Positions 52,994 to 63,859 of a DNA stretch of 64,000 nucleotides are shown piece by piece. Origin of the DNA: Palsa-504 sp963739135 (GTDB lineage Bacteria > Actinomycetota > Actinomycetes > Streptosporangiales > Streptosporangiaceae); assembly GCA_963739135.1 (NCBI GenBank), contig CAVTZG010000010.1, forward strand, positions 186,001-250,000. Reading direction: 5' to 3'. Position 1 is the stretch's first letter; every line of letters starts with the position of its first letter. The translations under genes were made by a program, and so were the position numbers. The notes beneath the pieces are model-generated. The model had not been told where the DNA came from. It worked only from the letters and a program-made list of their open reading frames with translations, and did no database searches.

Positions 52994-53949
52994 GCCCCGC
53001 GATGAGCGTTCTGCACGAGCGGGCCGAGCAGTACGTGGCGATGCGCCGCAGCCTGGGCTGCAAGTTCATCAGCCAGGCCCGGATGCTGGCCGGCTTCGCC
53101 GACTACCTGGCGGCACGCGGCGACACCACGATCACCGTCACTGCGGCGCTGGCGTGGGCCACCGCACCGGATCCGGCCAGTGCGGCCTACCATCGGCAGC
53201 GGCTGTCGGTGGTGCGCGGATTCGCCCGCCACCTGGCCGCCTTCGACCCCTCCTGCCAGGTCCCGCCCGCCGGCCTGCTGCCGCCCGCCGAGGTGCCTGC
53301 GCCCTACCTGTACTCGCCGCAGGAGATCAGCGCGCTCATCCACGCGGCCGGGACTTTGGCGATCCCCATTCAGGCGGCCACCTACCACGCCCTCATCTGT
53401 CTTCTGGCGGTCAGTGGCATGCGCGTCGGCGAGGCGCTCGCCCTCGACGTCGCCGACGTTGACCTGGCCGCCGGCGTCATCACCGTCACCGGCAAGTACG
53501 ACCGCACCCGGCCGGTGCCGCTGCACCCGACCACCGCGGCGATGCTGCGCGGCTACCGGCAGCGGTGCGACCAGCTGTTCCCCGGCCCGGCCACGCCCAG
53601 TTTCTTCCTGTCCGCCGCCGGAACCCGCCCCTTCCGCAGCGCCGTCGAGGCGACATTCTCCCGGCTGCTGGTCCGGGCTGGCATCACGCCCCGGCACCGC
53701 CGCCCGCCACGCATCCACGATCTACGCCATAGTTTCGCGGTCGCCACCCTAATCGACTGGTACCGCACCGGCGCGGACGTGGCGGCGATGATGCCGCTGC
53801 TGTCGCGGATCCTTGGCCACGCCGGCCCCCAGTCGACCTTTTACTACCTGCACGCCGCCCCCGAACTGCTAGCCCTGGCCGCCGCTCGCCTGCACGAGCA
53901 CAACACCGGCATCGCCAGCACCGGCATCTCCCGGCAGGAGGCATCATGA
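52990..53949 (+). CDS. RIT element recombinase B
   Basis: 319 residues from a GTG at 52990 overlapping the previous stop. Catalytic motifs: LAVSGMRVGEALALDVADVD (R), VTGKYDRTRPVPLHP (K), IHDLRHSFAVATLIDWYRTG (HxxR), RILGHAGPQSTFYYLH (H and Y). Starts with a short core-binding domain (MRRSLGCKFISQARMLAGFA). Its stop overlaps recombinase C (ATGA). Intact. Confidence 0.85.
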   Translation: MSPAMSVLHERAEQYVAMRRSLGCKFISQARMLAGFADYLAARGDTTITVTAALAWATAPDPASAAYHRQRLSVVRGFARHLAAFDPSCQVPPAGLLPPAEVPAPYLYSPQEISALIHAAGTLAIPIQAATYHALICLLAVSGMRVGEALALDVADVDLAAGVITVTGKYDRTRPVPLHPTTAAMLRGYRQRCDQLFPGPATPSFFLSAAGTRPFRSAVEATFSRLLVRAGITPRHRRPPRIHDLRHSFAVATLIDWYRTGADVAAMMPLLSRILGHAGPQSTFYYLHAAPELLALAAARLHEHNTGIASTGISRQEAS

Positions 53950-54929
53950 GGCTCGCTCCGATCATGCAGGCGTTCTTCACCGACTACCTGATGACCCAGC
54001 GGCACGCGAGCCCGCACACCATTGCCAGCTACCGCGACTGCCTGCGGTTGCTGCTGACCTTCGCCCACCAGCGAACCGGGAAGCTGCCCGCGCAACTGGA
54101 CCTGGCCGACCTGGACGCGGTGCTCATCGGCACGTTCCTGACCGAGCTGGAGTCCACCCGCGGCAACAGCGCCGCCACCCGCAACACCCGCCTCACAGCG
54201 ATCCATTCGCTGTTCCGCTACGCCTCGCTGCAGGCCCCCGAGCACGCCGGCCTGATCAGCCGGGTGCTGGCCATCCCCGCCAAACGCACCCGCACCGACA
54301 TCATGTCCTTCCTCACCCAAGCCGAAGTGGACGCGCTCATCGGCGCGGCCGGCACCACCACCTGGCACGGACACCGCGACCAGACCCTGCTGACGCTGGC
54401 CGCCCAGACCGGGCTGCGCGTCTCCGAACTGACCGGCCTGACCATCGCCGATGTCCACCTGGGCACCGGCCCGCACGTGTCCTGCCGCGGCAAGAACCGC
54501 CGATCACGGTGCACTCCGCTGACCCCGCCCACCGTCACGACGCTCGCTTCCTGGCTGGGCGAACGCGGCGGCAGCCCCGACGATCCCCTGTTCCCCACCC
54601 GCACCGGAAACCCGCTGTCTCGCGACGCGGTCGCCCACCTGCTGGCTAAGTATGTCCAGAAGGCAGCACCCGGCTGCCCGAGCCTGGACAGCAAGACGGT
54701 GACTCCGCACACCCTTCGCCACAGCGCCATGGCGCTGGTCCACGCCGGGATCGATCCCACGGTCATCGCCCTATGGATGGGCCACGCCTCGGTGGCCAGC
54801 ACCAAGCCCTACATCCACGCCGACATGACCCTCAAACAGCAGGCCGCCGACCGGCTCACCCCGCCCGGCGTCAAACCCGGCCGCTACCAGGCGCCCGACG
54901 AACTCCTCGCCTTCCTCGCCGACCTATAG
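53946..54929 (+). CDS. RIT element recombinase C
   Basis: 327 residues. Core-binding domain HASPHTIASYRDCLRLLLTF; catalytic domain AAQTGLRVSELTGLTIADVH (R), SCRGKNRRSRCTPL (K), VTPHTLRHSAMALVHAGIDP (HxxR), WMGHASVASTKPYIHADMTL (H and Y). Intact, with ATGA overlap to recombinase B. It resembles the shortest member of RIT trios. The downstream terminal repeat begins 74 bases after the stop. Confidence 0.85.
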   Translation: MRLAPIMQAFFTDYLMTQRHASPHTIASYRDCLRLLLTFAHQRTGKLPAQLDLADLDAVLIGTFLTELESTRGNSAATRNTRLTAIHSLFRYASLQAPEHAGLISRVLAIPAKRTRTDIMSFLTQAEVDALIGAAGTTTWHGHRDQTLLTLAAQTGLRVSELTGLTIADVHLGTGPHVSCRGKNRRSRCTPLTPPTVTTLASWLGERGGSPDDPLFPTRTGNPLSRDAVAHLLAKYVQKAAPGCPSLDSKTVTPHTLRHSAMALVHAGIDPTVIALWMGHASVASTKPYIHADMTLKQQAADRLTPPGVKPGRYQAPDELLAFLADL

Positions 54930-55032
54930 CCCCTCACCAGCCGTAGCACTATGCCGCAAAGCCAGGCGCGATCGGCTCGCCAACCAGGCCCGCGCCGACG
55001 CGATGCGGCATAGCCGGCCGCTCGGCATACTG

Positions 55033-55554
55033 CCCGTTGATGCACAGCTTGGCGGTATAGGGGAAGTAGGTGCAGAACTTGACGAAGAACGGGCCGAAGT
55101 CCGCATCGACACAATAAAAGTAGAAGTAGTTGACCAGCGCGCTGGTCTTCACCAGCCACGCGTAGGAACTGCCATCGGCGTGGTAGCGGCGCTGGGTCCG
55201 CCACACGGTGGCCTTCTCTTGTGCCCGCCCCACGTACAGCACCCCCTCGGTGCCGGTGAAGCCCGCCAGGTACCGCTGCGTCACCTCGTCCTTGCGCTCC
55301 TGGCCGAAATGCACCAAGTCCAGGCCGCGGGCGTCGATGAAGTGATGGATATCAGCGACGAACGCCTTGGTCATCGGGTCCATCAGCGCCGTGCTGGCGT
55401 AAGCATGGCCGCGGTGACTGGTGAAGAACGCGGCCGCCCCGGCGCCGTGCTGCAGCCGGGGCTGCCACACGTTCAGGTACATCCGGTCGATCGACTCGAT
55501 CTCGAAGACCACATGGCCGGAAAGGACATCGGCGGCAGAACGCGGTAGCGTCAT
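55033..55554 (-). pseudogene. N-terminal third of the gene split by the RIT element
   Basis: From the ATG at 55554: ADVLSGHVVFEIESIDRMYL, then NVWQPRLQHGAGAAAFFTSH, DLVHFGQERKDEVTQRYLAG, EGVLYVGRAQEKATVWRTQR and VDADFGPFFVKFCTYFPYTA, then KLCING at the insertion point. The remainder is at 50440-51535. Beyond 55033 the frame runs ~28 codons into the RIT end and stops. The family is uncharacterised. Confidence 0.75.
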
Positions 55555-55850
55555 GACAGGCTCCGGTCAGGCACAGGCCCAAAGGCCACCAACCGCGCTT
55601 AGGCGGTCATAGACGTGACACAGCGTGTCACCGTCCCGCACTGACCGGAGCTCTTTTCGCGCACATCACCCTAACGAGCACGCCTCGTCGGGTTGGGGGC
55701 GACAGCCCCCGCTAGGTATTTGATCACACTGTTCGCCCGAGACCGGCACGCGCTCGCGCGGCATTCGCCGCCAGGATGCGCTGTCGGCGCTGTCGTGACA
55801 TCCTCAGCGTTCAGGGATGAAAGGGCAAGAGGCACGACCGCTGGAATGAA
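55555..55850. other. No gene recognised
   Basis: About 300 bases upstream of the RIT-split gene. GACGTGACACAGCGTGTCACCGTC near 55612-55635 contains a TGACAC/GTGTCA dyad that could be an operator of that gene. Otherwise nothing is visible. Confidence 0.3.
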
Positions 55851-55987
55851 TGTCATGCGGTGTACCGGAACCGGGAGGGGCGGGTGGCCGTCATCCGTTG
55901 CAGGGCGTCGTGAAGCGCGGCACCTTGGCGTCGATCCTGCGACAGGCGGGCTTGGCCCCTGCCGAGTTTCTCGAACTCCTCGACTGA
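55851..55987 (+). pseudogene. hicA 3' remnant
   Basis: Parallels 28430-28569 in sequence: HAVYRN, then in the next frame GVVKRGTLASILRQAGLAPA, then EFLELLD and stop. Only the last ~45 codons remain, with a frame change, and no hicB is upstream. A degraded paralogue of the island's toxin gene. Confidence 0.65.
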
Positions 55988-56138
55988 GCCAGGAATCGCA
56001 GGATTTCCTGAAGGGTCATGCCAGCGTGACACTACAGGGAACCGGGCAAGGCCGGGAGCCGCGGTCTGGTAGCCGAGCTGGGCTAGGGCGTGCTGGTACG
56101 GGCGGCGATGTGCTCATGGTCACTGTGATCGTGGCGGT

Positions 56139-56825
56139 TCAGGCAATGAACCTCGCTATCGCGACATACTGGCAGGCCGCGGCGACGCAGACGTAGGCAT
56201 GAAAGACCTCGTGGTAGCCGAACACTGACGGGTAAGGGTTGGGCCAGCGACGATGGTAGGAAATCGCTCCGGCGGTGTAGAGCACGCCGCCGGCGAGCAT
56301 CAACACCCCGGGTGCGACGCCGGCATGGATCCACACCCACGGCAGCGAAAGGCCGGCTGCCCAGCCCAGCCCGACGAACGTCCCGCCGACCAGAAGCTCT
56401 GGTGCGTTCATCCACGTCAGGTGGATCGCAGCCGCGGTTAGGGTCAGTGTCCACATCACGATCAGGCAGGCCAGCCCGAAGGTGCCGGGTGTATCCAGGA
56501 GGAAAGCGGGGGTTGCCGTGCCGGCGATGAGGAAGAAGATCATCGCGTGATCCAGGCGCTGCAGGCGCCGCCTCCCGGTGTCGGTCCAGGTACCGCGGTG
56601 ATACAGCGCGCTAATCCCGAACAACGCGCTCACGCTGGCTGAGTAGACGGCGACCGCCGTGATCTGCGCAGCTCCGTGCGCGCCGGCCAGCAGCAGGGGG
56701 CCGAACACCAGCGACGCTCCGAAGCAGAGCAGATGCAGCCAGCCGCGAAGGACGGGCTTGGTGTAGTAGACGCCGCGCCGGGCGTCGTAAAGCGGCTGTG
56801 CCGCCGGGGAGCCCGTGACCGTCAC
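56139..56825 (-). CDS. Hemolysin III / PAQR-like membrane protein
   Basis: 228 residues with seven hydrophobic helices. Family motifs: PVLRGWLHLLCFGASLVFGP at the start, ISALYHRGTWTDTGRRRLQR, LDHAMIFFLIAGTATPAFLL, and GYHEVFHAYVCVAAACQYVA with the late conserved HExxH-type histidines of the PAQR superfamily, which bind zinc. Bacterial members have been linked to membrane-fluidity homeostasis (TrhA). The start is a GTG/ATG cluster near 56825. No partner gene is adjacent. Confidence 0.85.
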   Translation of the reverse strand: MTVTGSPAAQPLYDARRGVYYTKPVLRGWLHLLCFGASLVFGPLLLAGAHGAAQITAVAVYSASVSALFGISALYHRGTWTDTGRRRLQRLDHAMIFFLIAGTATPAFLLDTPGTFGLACLIVMWTLTLTAAAIHLTWMNAPELLVGGTFVGLGWAAGLSLPWVWIHAGVAPGVLMLAGGVLYTAGAISYHRRWPNPYPSVFGYHEVFHAYVCVAAACQYVAIARFIA

Positions 56826-56915
56826 CGTCGGCCTCCATCTCGTGTCGTGTCTCCCGACAGACCGGGCGGGCGGTCGGCTAAGGCCCGCAGTCGGCCAGGC
56901 CTCGCGCGGGACTGG

Positions 56916-57000
56916 TCAGTGCCTGAAGGCATCCCTGATCTTCGCCCCGGCTTGTTTGATGTTGACTTTGGCCTGGCCAGTTCGGCCTTCGGCGGGTAGG
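56916..57000 (-). pseudogene. CsbD-like C-terminal remnant
   Basis: The minus frame ending at 56916 reads GRTGQAKVNIKQAGAKIRDA, then FRH and stop, as in the end of CsbD-family general-stress proteins. Only about 27 codons remain. Confidence 0.45.
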
Positions 57001-57744
57001 CCCCGGCTACCGGGCCAGCTGACCAGGGCCAGTCTCACACCGCGTCACCGAACGAAGCTTGGTTCAAAGATCGTCCTCCTGGCGTCCGGACGCATCCGGG
57101 CCGAACAACCGGTCGTCCTGCCCGACCCTCGCGACACCCGCGGCTGCGGCTCTTCGTCTCAGCAGGGCCGCCGGGCAGTGTCAGCCCGGCCGGTGACCAG
57201 GTGGCAGTCCAGTGGGAGCGCCGCGCCGACGATGATGACGGAGCCTGGTGATCTCCGGCCGTCGGCCAGTCGGCGGGAGAACGATTCATGCGGTGATGGT
57301 CATAACCGGCTCCTCAGTCAATAGCGAATCTCGTGTGCGGGGCAGCCGGTCTTACGAACAGAAAAATCCGGATCCAGCGCTGCTCCCGCGATATTCGCGG
57401 GCAGCTGCCGGGGTGCGGGAGCAGCGCTTTCAGCGTACGCTGCGCCGGTCCCCGCGAACAGAGCCGTACAGCGCTCCGCCCGGCCAGCGACCGCAGAGAT
57501 CACGCGCTTGCTCCAGCGCAACATCACCCGGGAGCTGTACCCCTGATCATCGGCGCTCTCAGCGCCGCCGCCATCGGCGGCTTGATAGCGGGGCATCAAT
57601 GCAGCGGACCTTATCCGGGGCCTTGAGCTCAGGAAGCGTATGAGAGCGGAGTGGGGGAACTGTCGGCTTCCAAACTCGGGTCTTCCTTGGAGGGCGCCTG
57701 GAGAGTGCCTCCGAGTTCATTGACCAGGCCTGTGAGCTTCCGCC
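57001..57744. other. No gene recognised
   Basis: 740 bases between the CsbD remnant and the alpha/beta hydrolase. A minus-strand piece near 57040-57110 (TTGCSARMRPDARRTIFEPS) looks like a C-terminal tail of an unknown protein. Other frames are low-complexity. Confidence 0.3.
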
Positions 57745-58923
57745 TCACGACGCCAGTGGCGCCAGAAACGATTCCAGCAATGATGTGTAGCGGGACCGGT
57801 CGATGTTCCACGACTCCAGATGCCCTGCGCCCGGGAACACTTCGAAGGTGACGAGGGAGGGCTTGAGCTCGTTCAACCTGATGCTGATTGAGATCGGCAC
57901 CCGGGGGTCGTCATCGCCGTGAGTGACTAGCGCAGGGACCTTGAGCCAAGTCGTCTCATCGAGGTAACCAGTAGCGGACCAGTCGACGCCGAAGCGCGCG
58001 CTGGCGATCCTCTCGGCCGTCCATGTCAACGGAGCCGGGAGACGTCCGATGACCGGAATGAGGTGTCGGTCGACTTGGTAGTCGATGGCCGCGTGTAGGT
58101 CCAGCATTGGCGCGTCTAGCACTACACGCGCCACCTTCGGAGCAAGCGCCGAGCGTTCCAAGAACGCGGCGACGACGCCCCCGCCCATTGACTGGCCGAC
58201 CAGGACGACACTCCGGGCGCCCCGCGCAAGCGACCATCGCACCGCCGCCTCGATGTCGCTCCATTCTGTTTGCCCGTACCGTAGGAAACCCGACGGGTCG
58301 CGGGCGGCGCCGAGGTCGTTGCGGTAGGTGACCGCGAGAGCGGGAAATCCCATGCGGTGCACGATGTCGATAACGCGCAGTACATCCTTTCGGGTGCCGT
58401 TCTGGCCGTGTACCCCGATGATGAACGTGCTGCCCGGTCCCGGAAAGTACCATGCGGGAAGTGGCCCGAGCGGGCCCGGCACGACTGTGTTCTGCATGGG
58501 AATGCCCAACGCCGTTTCCGGATCGCCCAGGAAGTACGACCTATCGAGAGCAGCGAGCTGCCCCACCGTGGGAGCCGATCCGGATATCACGGTCAACGGG
58601 CGTGTGACAACGCCCCCGGACACGGCTGCCAAGGCGCCCAAGTGCCCGATGCCGCCCTGCCAGGCAATGCCATAGAGCTCCGGCTTGCATAGGGCCGCCT
58701 GGTCGCTGACGGCTCGCAGTCGGACCATCTCGGGCGACATGCCTACGAACTGCACGTCGTCGTATGCGATCATCGCTGGGCCCGGCCCGACCGCCAAGGC
58801 CTCCGAGCGGATCCTTTCGGCAAGGTACCAGCTGCTGCCGAAGAAGAACGCAGCTACGAGACTCATCCCACCTGCAATCATGGGCCGCACCAGTTGCCGC
58901 AAGTTCCGCAGCTCTTTCTCCAC
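57745..58923 (-). CDS. Membrane-anchored alpha/beta hydrolase
   Basis: 392 residues from the ATG at 58923. One N-terminal membrane helix (about residues 14-32, MIAGGMSLVAAFFFGSSWYL) and a ~120-residue linker precede an alpha/beta-hydrolase core: STFIIGVHGQNGTRKDVLRV (oxyanion region), VVLVGQSMGGGVVAAFLERS (nucleophile serine), VTHGDDDPRVPISIS (aspartate) and FPGAGHLESWN (histidine). Such BAAT/acyl-transferase- or dipeptidase-like extracytoplasmic hydrolases have unknown substrates. No co-directional partner adjoins it. Confidence 0.85.
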   Translation of the reverse strand: MEKELRNLRQLVRPMIAGGMSLVAAFFFGSSWYLAERIRSEALAVGPGPAMIAYDDVQFVGMSPEMVRLRAVSDQAALCKPELYGIAWQGGIGHLGALAAVSGGVVTRPLTVISGSAPTVGQLAALDRSYFLGDPETALGIPMQNTVVPGPLGPLPAWYFPGPGSTFIIGVHGQNGTRKDVLRVIDIVHRMGFPALAVTYRNDLGAARDPSGFLRYGQTEWSDIEAAVRWSLARGARSVVLVGQSMGGGVVAAFLERSALAPKVARVVLDAPMLDLHAAIDYQVDRHLIPVIGRLPAPLTWTAERIASARFGVDWSATGYLDETTWLKVPALVTHGDDDPRVPISISIRLNELKPSLVTFEVFPGAGHLESWNIDRSRYTSLLESFLAPLAS

Positions 58924-59122
58924 TGAGGTGACCGAACAAAGATAAGGGCCGATCTAGTGGCATGGCGACACTTGCCACTAGCAAACGGCGTGCCGAGCCG
59001 GCCGAACGTCGGTCATGATCTAGGCACGCCAGATCTGGGCGCTGGTCTCCCCTCAGGCGGGGCTTAATCCGCCTGTGACCCGGTGAGACCACGAAATGCC
59101 AGGGGGGCTAGCCTTTACCGCC

Positions 59123-59581
59123 ATGACCACTGCCTCGCCGCCTACAGATTTCGTGCACCTCGTGGTCGGGTATGACGGCTCTCCCCCCGCCAGCCGGGCG
59201 CTTGACGCCGGGGTCCGGCTGCTGCAGGGCCGGACCGGCCGCATCGAGGTGGTATACGTGGCGCACCTGTCCAGTCTCGTCATGCTGTCGGCCGGCGCGA
59301 TCGCTGAGATGGAAGAAGACTTCGACGAGGTCGAGCAGGAGCTTCGCTCCCAGGCCGCCGGGCAACTGCGCGCCAGCGGGGCAGCCTGGGAGTTCGAGCG
59401 GCGTCAGGGCATCATCGTCGATGAGCTGATCGCGGCGGCAACGGCCATCCGCGACGCGCACCCGGGTGAAACCGTGGCCATCGTGGTCGGCAGTTCGTCC
59501 CACGCCACTCACCGCGTGGTCGGTTCGGTTGTGATCGGCCTGGCCCGCCACTCGCCAGTGCCTCTCATCATCGTGCCTTAG
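59123..59581 (+). CDS. Universal stress protein, single-domain
   Basis: 152 residues from the ATG at 59123. Blocks: HLVVGYDGSPPASRALDAGV (first strand with the D-G-S ATP-contact), and AIVVGSSSHATHRVVGSVVI then GLARHSPVPLIIVP, the G-x2-G-x9-G(S/T) nucleotide-binding tail with substituted glycines. ATP-binding stress proteins are common next to CBS and redox genes in dormant-state actinomycetes. It is followed at 12 bases by another gene. Confidence 0.85.
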   Translation: MTTASPPTDFVHLVVGYDGSPPASRALDAGVRLLQGRTGRIEVVYVAHLSSLVMLSAGAIAEMEEDFDEVEQELRSQAAGQLRASGAAWEFERRQGIIVDELIAAATAIRDAHPGETVAIVVGSSSHATHRVVGSVVIGLARHSPVPLIIVP

Positions 59582-59592
59582 GGGCAGGCGGC

Positions 59593-60159
59593 GTGGTCAG
59601 GCGGGCCAGGGACGCCAGCACGTGGCGCATCGGGACAGACGCGGAGGTCGCGTGGATCGCCCATGGCACGTCCGTAGGCCGGTCCATCACTGCGGCCATC
59701 CCGCCGGTCTTCGAGACCTACGCCACGGTCGTGCTGCCGTCCCGGGGTGAAGGCCAGGACACGCACGACCGGGCTGTGCTCGCACTGCTGAGCGAGCAAT
59801 CGGCAGGCCAGCCGTGGTGGCTTGGCTATCTCGACACCGGAGCCGACGACATCGTCTTCCCCGACGCGCCCAAGGTGACCTTGTATACGGGATGGCATTA
59901 CGTGCTGGTCCAAGCGGGCCCGGAGCAAGCCGCCACTTGGCGCCAGAGCGGCCCCTGGTCGTTCTGGAAAGGTGCCCTGCCAAACTTGATGTTCCCGGCC
60001 GACCGTTCCTGGCTTGTTTCCACGCTATGGGATGACGATTGGAGCTGCATCGGCGGACCGGCGGGGCTCGTGGGCAGATTCCTGCAGCACCCCGATCTGG
60101 AGGCCAGGCCGGTGGCCCTCAGTCAGGACGCCACACCGCCAGGTCACCAGGCCTGGTGA
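59593..60159 (+). CDS. Hypothetical protein following the USP gene
   Basis: 188 residues from a GTG at 59593, 11 bases after the USP stop. The N-terminal half (WRIGTDAEVAWIAHGTSVGR, then ITAAIPPVFETYATVVLPSR) and middle (PWWLGYLDTGADDIVFPDAP, then TLYTGWHYVLVQAGPEQA) look like a compact alpha+beta domain with several tryptophans, and the tail WLVSTLWDDDWSCIGGPAGL follows. Proteins of this layout are annotated as hypothetical in actinomycetes. I assign no function. Probably co-transcribed with the USP. Confidence 0.65.
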   Translation: MVRRARDASTWRIGTDAEVAWIAHGTSVGRSITAAIPPVFETYATVVLPSRGEGQDTHDRAVLALLSEQSAGQPWWLGYLDTGADDIVFPDAPKVTLYTGWHYVLVQAGPEQAATWRQSGPWSFWKGALPNLMFPADRSWLVSTLWDDDWSCIGGPAGLVGRFLQHPDLEARPVALSQDATPPGHQAW

Positions 60160-60231
60160 GCATGGCTCCCCGGCTGACCGTCGACGTGCTCATGGCCATA
60201 GCGCCATAGCACTCTCCGGCTAAAGGTGAGC

Positions 60232-60819
60232 CTAGGTAGCTACAGGTCGGCCGTAGGTCACGGCCTCGCGTACCTCTCGGGGCAGGGACCGGGCGAGTTG
60301 CGCGTCGGGCTGAGCGCCGAGGGAGTCGTTGATCGTGGAGAACGCCAGGCGGAGGGCCACGAAGGCGGTGATGGCGAAGATCTGCCCGTCGTCGAGCCCG
60401 GAATCGCGCAGCGCCTGGATGTCGGCGGGCGTCGTCGCGTTCGGGTCCCTGGCGACCTTCCGGGCCCACGCGGCCATGACCTTCTCCTGGTCCGTAAGCG
60501 CGGCGTCGCTGCCATTCAGCACCCCCGCCGCCAGAGCGGGGTCCGATGCCTGGCCCAGCTTCCCGCCCCACGCCAGTGAGCAGTACGAGTCACCGAGGGT
60601 CGAGGCGGCCGCGGTCACCAGGATCCCGCGCTGGCGGAAGCTCAAACCGCTCGGCGCGAATGCCTGGGACATCAGCTCGAACAGCTGATTCAGGGTGTCC
60701 GGCTGGTGTGCCCACAATCGGGACACGTTCCACACGTAGCCGCCGTCTGCGAGATCTTCGTCGTAGAGCGCCTGCACTTGGGGAGACACCGAGGGCTCGT
60801 TGAGAAAACTGTCCGTCAT
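60232..60819 (-). CDS. Carboxymuconolactone-decarboxylase-like (AhpD fold) protein
   Basis: 195 residues. The AhpD/CMD fold is visible: QLFELMSQAFAPSGLSFRQR, then GDSYCSLAWGGKLGQASDPA at the active-site helix, and AWARKVARDPNATTPADIQA, LRDSGLDDGQIFAITAFVAL. The usual CxxC-x-x-H reads SYCSLAWG, so one cysteine and the histidine are missing and classical thiol peroxidase activity is doubtful. The start overlaps the stop of a methyltransferase-like fragment (ATGA). It converges with the gene at 59593. Confidence 0.75.
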   Translation of the reverse strand: MTDSFLNEPSVSPQVQALYDEDLADGGYVWNVSRLWAHQPDTLNQLFELMSQAFAPSGLSFRQRGILVTAAASTLGDSYCSLAWGGKLGQASDPALAAGVLNGSDAALTDQEKVMAAWARKVARDPNATTPADIQALRDSGLDDGQIFAITAFVALRLAFSTINDSLGAQPDAQLARSLPREVREAVTYGRPVAT

Positions 60820-61013
60820 GCGCGTTCTTCTCCTTCGGGTTTGCGGGCCAGGTAGCCCACGACGTTTATCTCGGCCCGCAGCGGCAAGCCGTCCCGCAGC
60901 CGCCCGGCAGCCTGCTCGACGGCGGCGCGATAGAACTCAGCCTCACCGACATTCTGGATCGCCTCATAAGCCGGGCCGGTAGCGGCCACCGCATCGGGTG
61001 TGGTGCCCCCCTA
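60816..61013 (-). pseudogene. C-terminal fragment of a class-I methyltransferase-like protein
   Basis: The minus frame ending at 60816 reads AYEAIQNVGEAEFYRAAVEQ, then AAGRLRDGLPLRAEINVVGY and LARKPEGEERA, matching the final helix-strand of SAM-dependent methyltransferases. The SAM-binding part is missing; a stop lies at about 61010. It overlaps the next gene start, so the two were once an operon. A further short frame at 61030-61080 (RDDPSPDVYPAQPNW) may be another piece. Confidence 0.45.
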
Positions 61014-61122
61014 ATAAGTCACCAGTTCGGCTGGGCCGGATAGACGTCCGGGGACGGGTCGTCCCGCCGATAACTCCGAGACGAACATCGCGCACTCCCG
61101 CCTTCACGGCACGGGAAACGTT

Positions 61123-61152
61123 CAGGCCGGCCGGTCAGTTCCGGCCGGCCTG
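61123..61152. terminator. Strong hairpin downstream of katG
   Basis: Perfect 12-bp stem CAGGCCGGCCGG / CCGGCCGGCCTG with a TCAGTT loop, 11 bases beyond the katG stop. No T-run, as is common for actinobacterial terminators. Confidence 0.7.
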
Positions 61153-61162
61153 GACGGCATGA

Positions 61163-63388
<2,226 letters not shown>

Positions 63389-63421
63389 GCGAATCCTCTC
63401 CAGGCTTGGCGGATCACGGAC

Positions 63422-63859
63422 TCAGGAACTGGGGGCGGTGGAACAACTGGGGCACAGGCCCCAGTACACGACCTCGGCCTCGCCGATCGAGTAGCCGTGG
63501 TCGTCGGACGGGGTCAGGCAGGGCGCTTCGCCGACGGCGCAGTCGACGTCAGCGACGGCACCGCAGGAACGGCACACGACATGGTGGTGGTTGTCTCCCA
63601 CGCGGCCCTCGAACCGGGGCTGGCTGCCCGCCGGCTCGAGGCGGCGTACGAGCCCCGCCGCGGTGAGCGCGTGCAGGGCGTCATATACGGCTTGCAGGGA
63701 AATATGGCCGATGCGCTCCCGCACCCCGGAGGTGATCTCCTCGATGCCGAGGTGGTCACCGTCCCGGACGGTCTCGAGCAGCGCGACGCGGGCGGCCGTC
63801 ACCCGCAGGCCGGCCCCGCGCAGGTCCTCGGCGGGGGCGGGAGTCCGAGGCGCGGTCAC
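63422..63859 (-). CDS. furA: FurA-type metalloregulator of katG
   Basis: 145 residues from a GTG at 63859. Winged helix: GLRVTAARVALLETVRDGDH, then SGVRERIGHISLQAVYDALH and AGLVRRLEPAGSQPRFEG. The metal sites are GDNHHHVVCRSCGAVADV (histidine cluster and a cysteine pair) and WGLCPSCS (second pair for structural zinc). FurA represses itself and katG and is released on peroxide or loss of iron. The AT-richer stretch at 63880-63925 upstream (ACGATACAAGAGAACAAACA) is the probable promoter/FurA-box region. No gene is visible beyond it to the window end. Confidence 0.95.
   Translation of the reverse strand: MTAPRTPAPAEDLRGAGLRVTAARVALLETVRDGDHLGIEEITSGVRERIGHISLQAVYDALHALTAAGLVRRLEPAGSQPRFEGRVGDNHHHVVCRSCGAVADVDCAVGEAPCLTPSDDHGYSIGEAEVVYWGLCPSCSTAPSS

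Larger units (their letters stand above)
51533..55036 (+). mobile_element. Recombinase-in-trio (RIT) element, complete
   Basis: Terminal inverted repeats of 30 bp are identical: 51563-51592, starting CAGTATGCCGAGCGGCCGGC, and 55003-55032 inverted. Immediately outside the left repeat is a perfect palindrome with 12-bp arms (51536-51561: CCGCAATGACGA/TCGTCATTGCGG). TGCCCG occurs at both outer edges (51533-51538 and 55031-55036). Three coupled tyrosine-recombinase genes fill the interior. Removing the unit restores the reading frame of the host gene. Confidence 0.85.
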
